A stretch of DNA of 64,000 bases from JASHPR01 sp963844655. GTDB lineage: Bacteria; Actinomycetota; Actinomycetes; Streptosporangiales; Streptosporangiaceae. The notes under the pieces were generated by a model, which saw nothing but the letters and a program-made list of their open reading frames with translations, was not told the DNA's origin and did not search any database. Shown here piece by piece: positions 44,445 to 52,804 of this stretch (positions within the stretch are counted from its first letter, which is position 1; each line of letters opens with the position of its first letter). The position numbers and the translations under genes are program-made. The stretch lies in assembly GCA_963844655.1 (NCBI GenBank), contig CAWJPA010000007.1:310001-374000 (forward strand), in the 5' to 3' direction.

Positions 44445-45062
44445 ATGAATTATCTGGTGACGATCCGCGCGGTCATCTTTGATATTGGCGGTGTTCTCGA
44501 GATCGACCCCGCTACCGGCTGGCTGGAGCGCTGGGCGGAGCGTCTCGGCCTCGGCGGACCGGATATGGCCGCCCGGCTCGGGCCAATATCGCGGGCCGGC
44601 AATATAGGCACCATCACCCTTGAGCAGGCGCAGCAGCGGATCGCCGCCGTCCTCGGCCTGGACGACGCCCAGCTCGGGTGGTTCATGGCGGACCTGTGGG
44701 CCGAGTACCTCGGCACCCTCAACACCGAGCTGGCCGGGTACTTCGCGGCGCTGCGGCCGCGTTACAAGACGGGAATCCTGAGCAACAGCTTCGTGGGCGC
44801 GCGGGAGCGCGAACGGGACGCGTACGGGTTCGAGGACCTCTGCGACCTGGTGGTCTACTCCCACGAGGAAGGCCTGGAAAAGCCGGACCCGCGCTTCTAC
44901 CGCATCGTCACCGGCCGGCTCGGCGTGCCGCCGCACGAGGCGGTGTTTCTCGACGACCACGAGGAATGCGTGCAGGGCGCCCGCGACGCCGGCATGGCCG
45001 CGGTGATCTTCGGCAGCAACGAGCAGGCCATCGCCGAGCTCGACGCTCACCTGCGCGGTTGA
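44445..45062 (+). CDS. HAD-IA hydrolase
   Basis: 205 residues from ATG 44445. Motif I is FDIGGVLE, with the nucleophile Asp but Gly at the second Asp position, as in YihX-like and epoxide-hydrolase-N-domain-like members. Motif II is the Ser in ILSNSF, motif III EKPDPRFY and motif IV LDDHEECV. A small helical cap follows motif I. It interrupts the CoA module and may be unrelated to it; phosphatase activity is inferred from the family. Confidence 0.85.
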   Translation: MNYLVTIRAVIFDIGGVLEIDPATGWLERWAERLGLGGPDMAARLGPISRAGNIGTITLEQAQQRIAAVLGLDDAQLGWFMADLWAEYLGTLNTELAGYFAALRPRYKTGILSNSFVGARERERDAYGFEDLCDLVVYSHEEGLEKPDPRFYRIVTGRLGVPPHEAVFLDDHEECVQGARDAGMAAVIFGSNEQAIAELDAHLRG

Positions 45063-45132
45063 CAGCCGCGTGGTCAGCCTCAAATAATTTTGGAACGCAA
45101 TTCTAGGCGTCGGTCGTGCCACGGGAGGCCTG

Positions 45133-45987
45133 ATGTCCCTTGACCACACTCTCGTTGGCGTGGCCAGCGAGCCGCAGGAACGCTCATGGACCTCAACCGA
45201 CGCGCTGCTCTATGCGGTCGGCGTCGGGGCCGGTCTCGGTGACCCGCTGCGGGAGCTGGAGTTCACCACCGAGAACACCGAGGGCAGGCCGCAGCGGGTG
45301 CTGCCCACGTACGCGGTGCTGATCGCGCAGACGATGTCCGCGCGCGGCCTGGGCGACTTCGACCGGGCCCTGCTCGTGCACGCCGAGCAGGGGTTCGAGC
45401 TGCACCAGCCGCTGCCGGTGGCGGGCACGGCGCGCACCGTCTCGACCGTAACCGGCATCTACGACAAGGGCGCGGGCGCGCTGGTGGTCAGCGAGAACGT
45501 GGCCGAGGACACGGCCACCGGCGCGAAGCTGGTGACGTCGACGAGCAGCGTGTACATCAAGGGCGAGGGCGGTTTCGGCGGGGACCGCGGGGCCAGCGGA
45601 GGCTGGCAGCGGCCCACCCGGCCCGCGGACCACACAGTGACCATGCCCACCCGGCCGGAACAGGCGCTGCTGTACCGGCTGTCCGGCGACAGGAACCCAC
45701 TGCACGCGGACCCGGAGTTCGCGGCCCGGGGCGGGTTCAGCCGGCCGATCCTGCACGGCCTGTGCACCTACGGGTTCACCGGGCGCGCGCTGCTGCACAC
45801 GCTCTGCGGCTCGAACCCGGCCCGGTTCCTATCCATGTCCGGGCGGTTCACCCGGCCGGTGCTGCCCGGTGACACGCTGGTGGTGTCGATCTGGCGGGAG
45901 GGCGACGGCACCGCCTTGTTCCGGACCGCGACCGAGGACGGGGCCGTGGTCATCGACCGCGGTCAGATGCAGTTCGCGGCCGCGTAG
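45133..45987 (+). CDS. MaoC-type enoyl-CoA hydratase, double hot-dog
   Basis: 284 residues; GGGAGG precedes the ATG. Two hot-dog folds: the first (about 10-140) is degenerate; the second carries the hydratase-2 motif YRLSGDRNPLHADP with Asp and His as catalytic pair, then GFSRPILHGLC. It adds water across the trans-2-enoyl-CoA made by the dehydrogenase pair. The stop overlaps the next start (TAGTG). Confidence 0.92.
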   Translation: MSLDHTLVGVASEPQERSWTSTDALLYAVGVGAGLGDPLRELEFTTENTEGRPQRVLPTYAVLIAQTMSARGLGDFDRALLVHAEQGFELHQPLPVAGTARTVSTVTGIYDKGAGALVVSENVAEDTATGAKLVTSTSSVYIKGEGGFGGDRGASGGWQRPTRPADHTVTMPTRPEQALLYRLSGDRNPLHADPEFAARGGFSRPILHGLCTYGFTGRALLHTLCGSNPARFLSMSGRFTRPVLPGDTLVVSIWREGDGTALFRTATEDGAVVIDRGQMQFAAA

Positions 45988-47171
45988 TGGCGCCCGCGGC
46001 CGCGGCCATCGCGGGCATCCACGAGTTCCCCCAGCGGATCGCCGGGGGGCTGAGCCCGCTGCAGATCAAGGCCGAGTGCGCGGCGCGGGCGCTGGAGGAC
46101 GCGGGTCTGAGCTGGGCGGACGTCGACGCCGTCTACGACGCCAGCGAGGCAGGCCGGATGCAGGGGCTGACGATCGCCGAGTACTTCGGCGTCACCCCGC
46201 GGGTGGTCGACACCACGGCCGTCGGCGGCAGCTCCTATGAGTTCCACGCCGCGCACGCCGTCAGGGACATTGCCGCGGGCCAGGCCAACGTCGCGCTGCT
46301 CACCTACGGGTCGACGGCGCGCAGCGAGTCGCGGGCCATCGGCACCGGTCCCCGGCCGGCCGAGCCGCAGCCCGCCGGGAACATGGAGCGGCCGTACGGG
46401 CTGACGCTGATCGGGAACTACGCGCTGGTCGCGCGGCGGCACATGGCGCAGTACGGCACCACGCCGGAGCAGCTGGCCGAGATCGCGGTCGTCACGCGCA
46501 GGCACGCCACGCGGAACCCGGAGGCCGTGGCCGGGCTGGCCGCCATCGGCATCAGGAACAACGGCGAGATCACCGTCGATGACGTGCTCGGCTCGCGGCT
46601 GATCGCCGACCCGCTGCACCTGCTGGAGTGCTGCATCGTCTCGGACGGGGGCGGGGCGGTGGTGATCGTGTCGCCGGCCGTGGCGGCCGGGATCCGCCGG
46701 CCGCCGGCCTGGATCCTCGGCACGGGTGAGGCCGTCGGGTACCCGGGTTATGGCGCCGACATCACCAGCAGCGCCGCGGTCAGGTCCGGGAGCGAGGCGT
46801 TCGGCCGGGCGGGCGTGCGGCCCGAGGAGATCGACATCGCCATGATCTACGACTCGTTCACGATCACCGTGCTGACCATCCTGGAGGATCTCGGCTTCGC
46901 CAAGAAGGGTGAGGGCGGGCCGCTCGCGGCCAGCGGCCGGCTGGCGTTCGACCAGCCCGGCGGGCCGGCGCTGAACACCGACGGCGGCGGCCTGTCGTCC
47001 AATCACCCGGGGATGCGCGGGATCTTCCTGCTCATCGAGGCCACCAGGCAGCTGCGCGGCGAGTCCACGGCCCAGGTTCCCGGCGCCCGCCTGGCGGTCG
47101 CGCACGGAAACGGCGGCCTGCTCGGCACCAGGCACGCCGCCGCCACGATCGTGCTGGGCAGGGACCGATGA
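45987..47171 (+). CDS. thiolase-fold protein lacking catalytic cysteines (lipid-transfer/aldolase-like)
   Basis: 394 residues, GTG start overlapping the hydratase stop. Thiolase fold, but the position of the nucleophilic Cys reads VGGSSYEFHAAHA (Ser), and the C-terminal CxG motif reads HGNGGLLG. The SSNHPGMRG His is kept. This pattern fits Ltp2-type proteins, which perform a retro-aldol cleavage of hydroxyacyl-CoA instead of thiolysis and need a DUF35 partner. A DUF35 gene follows in an ATGA overlap, supporting that reading. Confidence 0.85.
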   Translation: MAPAAAAIAGIHEFPQRIAGGLSPLQIKAECAARALEDAGLSWADVDAVYDASEAGRMQGLTIAEYFGVTPRVVDTTAVGGSSYEFHAAHAVRDIAAGQANVALLTYGSTARSESRAIGTGPRPAEPQPAGNMERPYGLTLIGNYALVARRHMAQYGTTPEQLAEIAVVTRRHATRNPEAVAGLAAIGIRNNGEITVDDVLGSRLIADPLHLLECCIVSDGGGAVVIVSPAVAAGIRRPPAWILGTGEAVGYPGYGADITSSAAVRSGSEAFGRAGVRPEEIDIAMIYDSFTITVLTILEDLGFAKKGEGGPLAASGRLAFDQPGGPALNTDGGGLSSNHPGMRGIFLLIEATRQLRGESTAQVPGARLAVAHGNGGLLGTRHAAATIVLGRDR

Positions 47172-47575
47172 CCGAGGTTCCGCAGCGTCCGCTGCCGCAG
47201 TTCCCCGAGCCCGACACCGCGGCGTTCTGGGCGGCGACCGCCGAGCACCGGCTGACCTATCAGGTGTGCCGCAGCTGCGGCCAGATCGTGTTCCACCCGC
47301 GCCGGCACTGCACCGGGTGCCTGCGCGGCGACCTGGAGCAGCGCGATTCGGCCGGGCGCGGCACCCTCTACACGTTCACGGTCATCCGGCAGAACGGGCA
47401 TCCGTACTTCCGTGGCCGCGTGCCGTACCTGGTCGGCCTGATCGACCTGGACGAGGGGTTCCGGATGATGGCGGAGATCGCGGCGGCGCCTGACGCGGTC
47501 CAGGTGGACCAGCGCGTGGCCGTGGGCTGGGAGGATCACGACGGGCTGAGCGTTCCGCTGTTCCGGCCCGAGTAA
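47168..47575 (+). CDS. DUF35 zinc-ribbon/OB-fold protein
   Basis: 135 residues. The rubredoxin-like zinc ribbon has CRSCGQ and, 13 residues on, CTGCLRG; the OB-fold follows (GTLYTFTVIRQ, YLVGLIDLDEGFRMM). In steroid degraders the DUF35 part of ChsH2 binds Ltp2 to make the working aldolase and to hold the CoA group. Here it is a separate gene coupled to the thiolase-fold gene, so the same partnership is likely. Confidence 0.9.
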   Translation: MTEVPQRPLPQFPEPDTAAFWAATAEHRLTYQVCRSCGQIVFHPRRHCTGCLRGDLEQRDSAGRGTLYTFTVIRQNGHPYFRGRVPYLVGLIDLDEGFRMMAEIAAAPDAVQVDQRVAVGWEDHDGLSVPLFRPE

Positions 47576-47602
47576 GGCCGAATGGGCCGGCGCTCCTCGG
47601 CG

Positions 47603-48199
47603 TCACCGGGTCAGCAGCGACCGCAGGAGCTCGTCGATGGTGTCGGCCCCGGCCTTCATCGCGGCGTCCTGATCGTCCGCCCTGGCCACGAGCAGCGCCA
47701 CCTCGTTGACCGAGGCGAGCAGCACATGGGCGAGCGTGCCGACAAGTTCTGGCCGCAGGGTCCCCTCGTCGGCGACCTCCTGCAGCACGGCCCTGATCAG
47801 GCCGAGGGCATGGCGTTCCTCCATGGCCCGCCATTCCTGCCAGCCCAGCACCGACGGGGCGTCGATCAGCAGGATGCGCTGCACCACCGGATCGCTGGCC
47901 AGCCTGATCCACTCGATGAAGCCCTTGCGCAGCGCGTCGACACTACTGGTCGCGTCGCTGGCCGCCGCCAGCGTTTGGTTCCCGACCTTGGTCTCGACGT
48001 CCTCGACCACGGCCTCGTACAGGGCCTCCTTGCCCGCGAAGTGGTGGTAGAGCGAGCCCCGGCTGACCCCGGCCTCCTTGAGCACCGCCTCGATCGAGGT
48101 GCCCTCGTACCCGTGGGCGGCGAACAGGCGGGTGGCGATCGCGATCAGCTGAGCCCGCGTGGCCTCCCCGCGGGCGATGTTCTTGTTCGGTCGTTCCAT
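47603..48199 (-). CDS. TetR-family regulator, divergent from a hydrolase
   Basis: 198 residues from ATG 48199, chosen because AGGAG lies five bases before it; ATG 48229 in frame has only a weak site. Helix-turn-helix EAVLKEAGVSRGSLYHHFAGK, near residues 30-50. C-terminal domain of the larger QacR/AcrR-like type. Two strong palindromic operators lie in the divergent region at 48388-48431, so it likely represses the hydrolase gene. Confidence 0.9.
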   Translation of the reverse strand: MERPNKNIARGEATRAQLIAIATRLFAAHGYEGTSIEAVLKEAGVSRGSLYHHFAGKEALYEAVVEDVETKVGNQTLAAASDATSSVDALRKGFIEWIRLASDPVVQRILLIDAPSVLGWQEWRAMEERHALGLIRAVLQEVADEGTLRPELVGTLAHVLLASVNEVALLVARADDQDAAMKAGADTIDELLRSLLTR

Positions 48200-48387
48200 T
48201 TCGGCTCCTGGCTCAGCTGACGTGCTCATCTAGATCATCCCGCCTGGTGCGGCCCGCTGGGTGCGCGGTTGGTCCATACGGCGGCTGAGTCGCTGCCGCC
48301 TGTCCCGCCGACTCAGCAACCCGGCTGGCCCGCGGGTCGCTCGCCGCTGGCCCCCGCAGGCTCGCACGCTCCCGCCCAGCAAGTTGA

Positions 48388-48406
48388 CAGACCGACTGTC
48401 GGTCTG
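48388..48406. promoter_or_regulatory. TetR operator 1
   Basis: CAGACCGACTGTCGGTCTG is a perfect 9-1-9 palindrome. It overlaps TTGACA (48384-48389), the likely -35 box for the hydrolase gene; TATAAA at 48411-48416 is a candidate -10, although the 21-base gap is long. Confidence 0.8.
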
Positions 48407-48415
48407 TTTCTATAA

Positions 48416-48431
48416 ACCGACAGTCGGTCTA
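48416..48431. promoter_or_regulatory. TetR operator 2
   Basis: ACCGACAGTCGGT (48416-48428) is a perfect palindrome and continues as CTA. It shares the ACCGAC-N-GTCGGT core with operator 1; centres are 25 bases apart, allowing two dimers to bind. It is about 45 bases before the hydrolase ATG. Confidence 0.75.
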
Positions 48432-48473
48432 GATCTCTTCAGAGTACCGCACCTCACGAGGAAGGCGACCACC

Positions 48474-49358
48474 ATGGAACTTCACGAGCTCGACGCCCAC
48501 CGGCACGCCGCAGCGACCCGCTCCGGTGAGATCAGCTATGTCGACGTCGGCACGGGGCCGGTCGCGCTGTTCGTGCACGGGCTGGCCACCAGCGCCTACC
48601 TGTGGCGCGACGTCATCGAGGCCGTGTCCGGGCAGCGGCGCTGCATCGCCATCGACCTTCCGCTGCACGGCCAGAGCCCGGTGACCGCGGAGCAGGACGT
48701 GTCGATCGCGGGCCTGGCCACGCTCGTCGGCGACCTCTGCGACGCGCTGGGGCTGGGCCGCGTCGATCTGGTCGCCAACGACACCGGCGGCGCGATCGCC
48801 CAGATCTTCGCGGCGCGGAACCCGCAGCGGCTGGCCACGCTGACCCTCACCAACTGCGACACGAGCGACAACCTGCCGCCCGAGGCGTTCAAGCCCACGG
48901 TCGAGCTCGCGGCCGCTGGCGCGCTGGCGCCGGCCGCGGTCTCGCTGCTGGCCAACATTGACGCCGCCCGCGACCTCGTGTTCGGCCCGGGCTACGAGCA
49001 CCCGGAACGACTGGCTCCTGAGACCGTCCGCGCCTACCTGGAGCCGTGTTTCGGCACCCTGGACCGGGCGCGCCAGTTCGAGCGGATGGTGGTGGCGCTC
49101 AACGCCGACGACCTGCGGGCGGTCGAGCCGCAGCTCAGGGAGTTCACCGTGCCCACGCTGCTGGTCTGGGGGACAGGCGACACGTTCTTCGACGTCTCCT
49201 GGGCCTACTGGCTGCGGGACACCATCCCCGGGGTGACCCGCGTGGTGACGCTCGACGGTGCCCGGCTGTTCTTCCCCGACGAGCGGCCCGCGGACCTCGC
49301 GCGCGAGCTCGGGCGGCACTGGTCTGAGCAGCACACCGCCCACCTGGCCGCTAGCTGA
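48474..49358 (+). CDS. alpha/beta hydrolase, haloalkane-dehalogenase-like, catalytic His replaced
   Basis: 294 residues from ATG 48474. Oxyanion motif VHGLATS; nucleophile elbow ANDTGG with Asp103, as in dehalogenases and epoxide hydrolases; acid Asp236 in WGTGDTFF. The position of the catalytic His before the final helix (normally GHF or similar) reads DGARLFFPDERP, that is Arg264. This may mean a trapped intermediate, a different base, or a non-hydrolytic role. Controlled by the divergent TetR through the two palindromes upstream. Confidence 0.85.
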   Translation: MELHELDAHRHAAATRSGEISYVDVGTGPVALFVHGLATSAYLWRDVIEAVSGQRRCIAIDLPLHGQSPVTAEQDVSIAGLATLVGDLCDALGLGRVDLVANDTGGAIAQIFAARNPQRLATLTLTNCDTSDNLPPEAFKPTVELAAAGALAPAAVSLLANIDAARDLVFGPGYEHPERLAPETVRAYLEPCFGTLDRARQFERMVVALNADDLRAVEPQLREFTVPTLLVWGTGDTFFDVSWAYWLRDTIPGVTRVVTLDGARLFFPDERPADLARELGRHWSEQHTAHLAAS

Positions 49359-49428
49359 CCGGCTCGCCTGGCCGGGGTGCGGCCCCCGCTGCGAGCTGGG
49401 GCCACCCCCGCCTGCCGGTGGAGGCCAC

Positions 49429-49470
49429 CGCCCGCCTGCCTGATCCACAGGGGCATCAGGCAGGCGGGCG
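49429..49470. terminator. bidirectional terminator between hydrolase and ECF41 genes
   Basis: CGCCCGCCTGCCTGAT (49429-49444) pairs perfectly with 49455-49470 around a ten-base loop. It lies at the meeting point of two convergent genes and covers the last codons and stop of the sigma factor gene. Confidence 0.7.
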
Positions 49471-50388
49471 CAGGTGCTGGCGGAGCGCCTGCACGTCGGC
49501 CAGCGGGCCGAGGTGGCGCAGCTTGTCGGGGTTGATGACCGAACGGACCGTCTGGACCTGGCCGTCGGCGATGTCGAGGATGAACACGCTGATGAGAAGG
49601 CCATCCGGGGCGAGCAGCCGCGCGCCGGCCTGACCGTTGAACTCGGCGGGCTCGATCAGGATCCCGACCTGCTGCATCTGGTTCGCGATGCCGATCAGGA
49701 GTCGGCTGACGTGGTCGCGGCCGGTGATGGGGCGTGGCCAGGACGGGCTGGTGCCGCCGCTGTCGCCGTAGACGACGACATCCGCGGCCAGCATCGAGAC
49801 CAGCCCGTCCATGTCCCCCCGGCCGACGGCGCTGAAGAACCTGGCGGCCAGTTCCTCGCGCTTGCTGCGCGAGGCCTCGAAGCGCGGCTTCTGCTCATTG
49901 ACGTGGCGCCGGGCCCGCAGCGCCAGCTGACGGCAGTTGTCCTGGTTCTTCCCGACGATGCGCGCGATCTCGTCGTAGTCGTAGCCGAAGACGTCGTGCA
50001 GCAGGAACACGGCCCGCTCGACCGGTGTCAGCCGCTCCAGCAACAGCAGGAACGCCATGGACAGCGAGTCGGCCTGCTCGGCCACGCCCGCCGGGTCAGG
50101 CGCGGAGTCGTCGGTCAGCAACGGCTCGGGCAGCCACTCGCCCAGGTAGGTCTCGCGCCGGGCCCGCGCAGAACGCAGGTAGTCGATGCACAGCCGGGTG
50201 GTCACGGCGGACAGGTAAGCCTTGGGCGAGCCGATCGCGTTGTCGCCGTTGTTCTCCGACTCCGCACGGTGGTAGCGCAAGAATGCCTCCTGGACGACGT
50301 CCTCCGCTTCGCTCGCGCTGCCGAGCATCCGGTAGGCAATCGAGAACATCAGCGGCCGGTGCTGCTCATAGATCTCGGCGGTAATCAC
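49456..50388 (-). CDS. ECF41-type sigma factor with SnoaL-like C-terminal domain
   Basis: 310 residues. Sigma-2 region (about 1-75), linker motif WLPEP (85-89), sigma-4 region (about 110-165), then a SnoaL-like extension with DSGGT (209-213, matching the DGGGK/R motif position) and NPDKL (286-290). These three motifs define ECF41 factors, whose own C-terminal domain controls activity in place of an anti-sigma factor. The gene upstream is an epimerase, one of the three enzyme classes always linked to ECF41, and a fitting promoter lies in front of it. Confidence 0.92.
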   Translation of the reverse strand: MITAEIYEQHRPLMFSIAYRMLGSASEAEDVVQEAFLRYHRAESENNGDNAIGSPKAYLSAVTTRLCIDYLRSARARRETYLGEWLPEPLLTDDSAPDPAGVAEQADSLSMAFLLLLERLTPVERAVFLLHDVFGYDYDEIARIVGKNQDNCRQLALRARRHVNEQKPRFEASRSKREELAARFFSAVGRGDMDGLVSMLAADVVVYGDSGGTSPSWPRPITGRDHVSRLLIGIANQMQQVGILIEPAEFNGQAGARLLAPDGLLISVFILDIADGQVQTVRSVINPDKLRHLGPLADVQALRQHLRPPA

Positions 50389-50423
50389 GTCAGCTCCTCG
50401 CGCGGGTTACACGGCTCCGCGGG

Positions 50424-51380
50424 TTACACAGCTCCGCGGGTCGGCTCGGACGCGGCGAGCCCGCTGGTGAACCCCTGCCGCCAGCTCGGCCACGCTGGCT
50501 CCCAGCCGAGTTCCCGCTTCGCCTTCGCGTTCGACGAGCCGCGGATCTGGGTCATCATCGAGACACCCACCTCGCCCGCGGCCAGGCGGCCGAGCCAGAC
50601 CGGGACCCGGTACGGCGCCTTCGCGCCGATCGCCTGGGCCAGGAACGGCAGCCATTCAGCCACGCTAGCTGGCTCGTCATCGACGACGTTATAGACACCC
50701 GGCGTACCCCGTTCCAGCGCGGCGACGGTCGCGGCGGCGGCGTCGCGGATGTGCAGGAACGACCAGATACCTGCCCCGCTGCCGATGATCGGCACCTTCC
50801 GCTTGCTGATCATGCCGGCGAGGTCGTCGGAGGCTCCCGGCCCGTAGAACGAGCCGTACCTGAGCACGATCCCCTCCATCTGCGGCGCAGCCGGCACTAC
50901 CCGCTCCAGGTGCCGGATCGCGGCCAGCGACTCGCGCTGCGCGGCCGGCGGGTTCGGGTCGAGCGGGTCATCCTCCGTCTTGACCTGGCCACCCTCACGG
51001 GGGTTCGTCCAGCCCGTGTAGCTCTGGGCCACGAAACGCCTGACGCCCGCGGCCGCGGACGCCGCCAGCAGGTGGTCGGTCCCTTCGGTCCGCAGCTTGT
51101 TGGTGACGGCGAACTGCTTGTCGAAGGCTCGCAGGTTGAAGGCGCCAGCCAGGGAGGTCATTTGATGGATGACCACCTGCGGCTCGGCCTGGGCGACCGC
51201 CCGGCCGACAGCCGCCGCGTCCAGGCCGTCGACCACGACGGGCTCGGCGCCAAGCTCGCGCAGCAGCGCGGTCTTGCCCGGGCTCCGGGTCGTCGCCGTG
51301 ACCTGGTGTCCTTGCGCTGCGAGCTGCGGCAGCAACTGCTGCCCGATTGCTCCGGCCGCTCCGGCCACGAAGACTCGCAT
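50424..51380 (-). CDS. NAD-dependent epimerase/dehydratase, ECF41 partner
   Basis: 318-residue extended SDR. Nucleotide-binding motif GAAGAIG at residues 7-13. The usual YxxxK active-site pair is not evident: the region reads PPAAQRESLAAIRHLERV, so it may bind NAD(P) without standard SDR chemistry. C-terminal NAKAKRELGWEPAWP is typical of epimerase-like proteins. It is 35 bases upstream of the ECF41 gene on the same strand and has an ECF41-like promoter at 51433-51459. Confidence 0.9.
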   Translation of the reverse strand: MRVFVAGAAGAIGQQLLPQLAAQGHQVTATTRSPGKTALLRELGAEPVVVDGLDAAAVGRAVAQAEPQVVIHQMTSLAGAFNLRAFDKQFAVTNKLRTEGTDHLLAASAAAGVRRFVAQSYTGWTNPREGGQVKTEDDPLDPNPPAAQRESLAAIRHLERVVPAAPQMEGIVLRYGSFYGPGASDDLAGMISKRKVPIIGSGAGIWSFLHIRDAAAATVAALERGTPGVYNVVDDEPASVAEWLPFLAQAIGAKAPYRVPVWLGRLAAGEVGVSMMTQIRGSSNAKAKRELGWEPAWPSWRQGFTSGLAASEPTRGAV

Positions 51381-51432
51381 CGTTTACTCCTTGTGGGCTC
51401 TGCCTGGCCCCTCTGGGCAGGCCGTACTCTCA

Positions 51433-51459
51433 GACGAGATACGGCAGTTGCCCGTGACA
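51433..51459 (-). promoter_or_regulatory. ECF41-type promoter
   Basis: On the minus strand, TGTCACG (51459-51453) is followed after exactly 16 bases by CGTC (51436-51433). The published ECF41 consensus is TGTCACA at -35 and CGTC at -10. It lies about 52 bases before the epimerase start, so the sigma factor probably drives the epimerase-sigma operon, that is, itself. Confidence 0.75.
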
Positions 51460-51515
51460 CCGCTCGTAGATCCCGCCGAATGGCTGAGCCTGGGAACGTG
51501 TTAGGAAGCCGGCCC

Positions 51516-52435
51516 GTGACCGCGCCGCAGCAACGGCGCGCACGCTCGCGTCGTCGTCCGATCGTTCTGCTTCTCGCCTTTCTTGCCCTTGCGGTGCTGC
51601 TGGCGTTGCCTGCCGTGGCCCGCCCGCCGCGGCCACAGCACCTGCTGAGCCCGGTTCAGGTCCGTTCCGGCATCGAAGTGCCTGGCCACGTCAGCCTGGC
51701 TCGCGATTGCGGTTTCAGCACACCTCTGCCCGGCCACCCGGGCCGCAGTCTGTGGCTGTTCTGCGACGCGCCGGTCTACCTGCGCGGCCAGGACGCCAGC
51801 GGCCGCGTCAGCTGGGTGCTCAGCCGGTTCGCCGCTGGCTCGAGGGCCGCGGTTGGCCTGACCGCGCGCGCGGACCAGCCGCCGAGCCCGCTCAGCGAGC
51901 TCGGCAAGCCACGTTTGCTCACCGCTGCGGGCGCAGCCGGCGGGCCCGAGGTCAGTGGCTCTCCTGGCTGGGTGGCCGCCTTGCGCCGGGCGGAGAGCCC
52001 GAGCCGTTCCTCCCCGCGCCCAAGGGGCTCGTCAGCGGCGTCGGCCTGCGGTGTGGCCAGAGCAGGGGAAGCTACGCCGCCTCCTGGGTCACCGGAGTCA
52101 CCCGCGTGCCGCAGCGGCCGGACCTGCTGGTGACGTTTAACGACTTCTGCGTCATGCCGGGGAACCTGATTCCTGAGGGCTTTGGCCTGGCTGAGTACGA
52201 CCCGGCGACGGGAGCGCTGGTTCATGATGCGACGGTGTTCGCCAGGGCGGACTTTGGCGGCACCGCTGCGGAGATGTCATCGTGGGAGCTTGGTTCGCCG
52301 GTCTTCTCCGGCCGCTACCTGTGCGCGATCATCGCCCACCCCGAGTACAGCACGCGGACCCAACTGGTCCTGTCGTACTTCGACCCGGCGACTGCCCCGC
52401 ACGGCCATGTCATGATGGCCGGCTTCCGCTGGTAG
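51516..52435 (+). pseudogene. secreted or anchored protein of unknown function, one frameshift
   Basis: GTG 51516 follows AGGAAG by eight bases. A Lys/Arg-rich start and one hydrophobic helix (IVLLLAFLALAVLLALPAV) indicate a signal anchor. The frame ends early; adding one C near 51986 joins WVAALR to PGGEPEPFLPAPKG, and the rest (LLVTFNDFCVMP, VFARADFGGTAAEMSSWELG) reads to 52435, giving about 306 residues. The fragments loosely resemble beta-propeller DUF4185-like proteins. Either a sequencing error or a broken gene. Confidence 0.55.
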
Positions 52436-52804
52436 CCAGCGCGACACCGCAGGCGGCCAGTCCTTCCCCTCCCGTGGCACGTCCAAATTCGACCCGGGGC
52501 CCGCGACACGCCGCACATAAATACGAGTATTTGTCGGTGTGTCATGCTACTGTCGAACAAGAGTGTTAGAGATGACCGGTCAGGACTGGTGAGCGGCAGT
52601 ATCAGGCCACCACTTATGAGGTCCCAGCCTCCGGTCTAGCCCTTCCGCCGCGGCAACTGCGCCGCATCGCTTCCGCCGTCATGCAGCGGATCAGCAACCG
52701 GCTCGTGAGCCGGGCAGGCCCGGCCAGACGACTCACCGCCCGGCTGTGTCTGGGACCACAAAGACCCTGATAAATCGTCGGTCAGATCCACGGAAGGTCT
52801 GCCT
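52436..52804. other. 369-base stretch without a gene, upstream flank of the HNH gene
   Basis: No convincing coding region on either strand. It holds a short AT-rich island around 52515-52560 with the palindrome AAATAC-GA-GTATTT (52519-52532), probably part of the promoter region for the HNH gene, and then GC-rich sequence up to GGAAGG before the ATG at 52805. Exact -35/-10 boxes are not clear. Confidence 0.5.
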
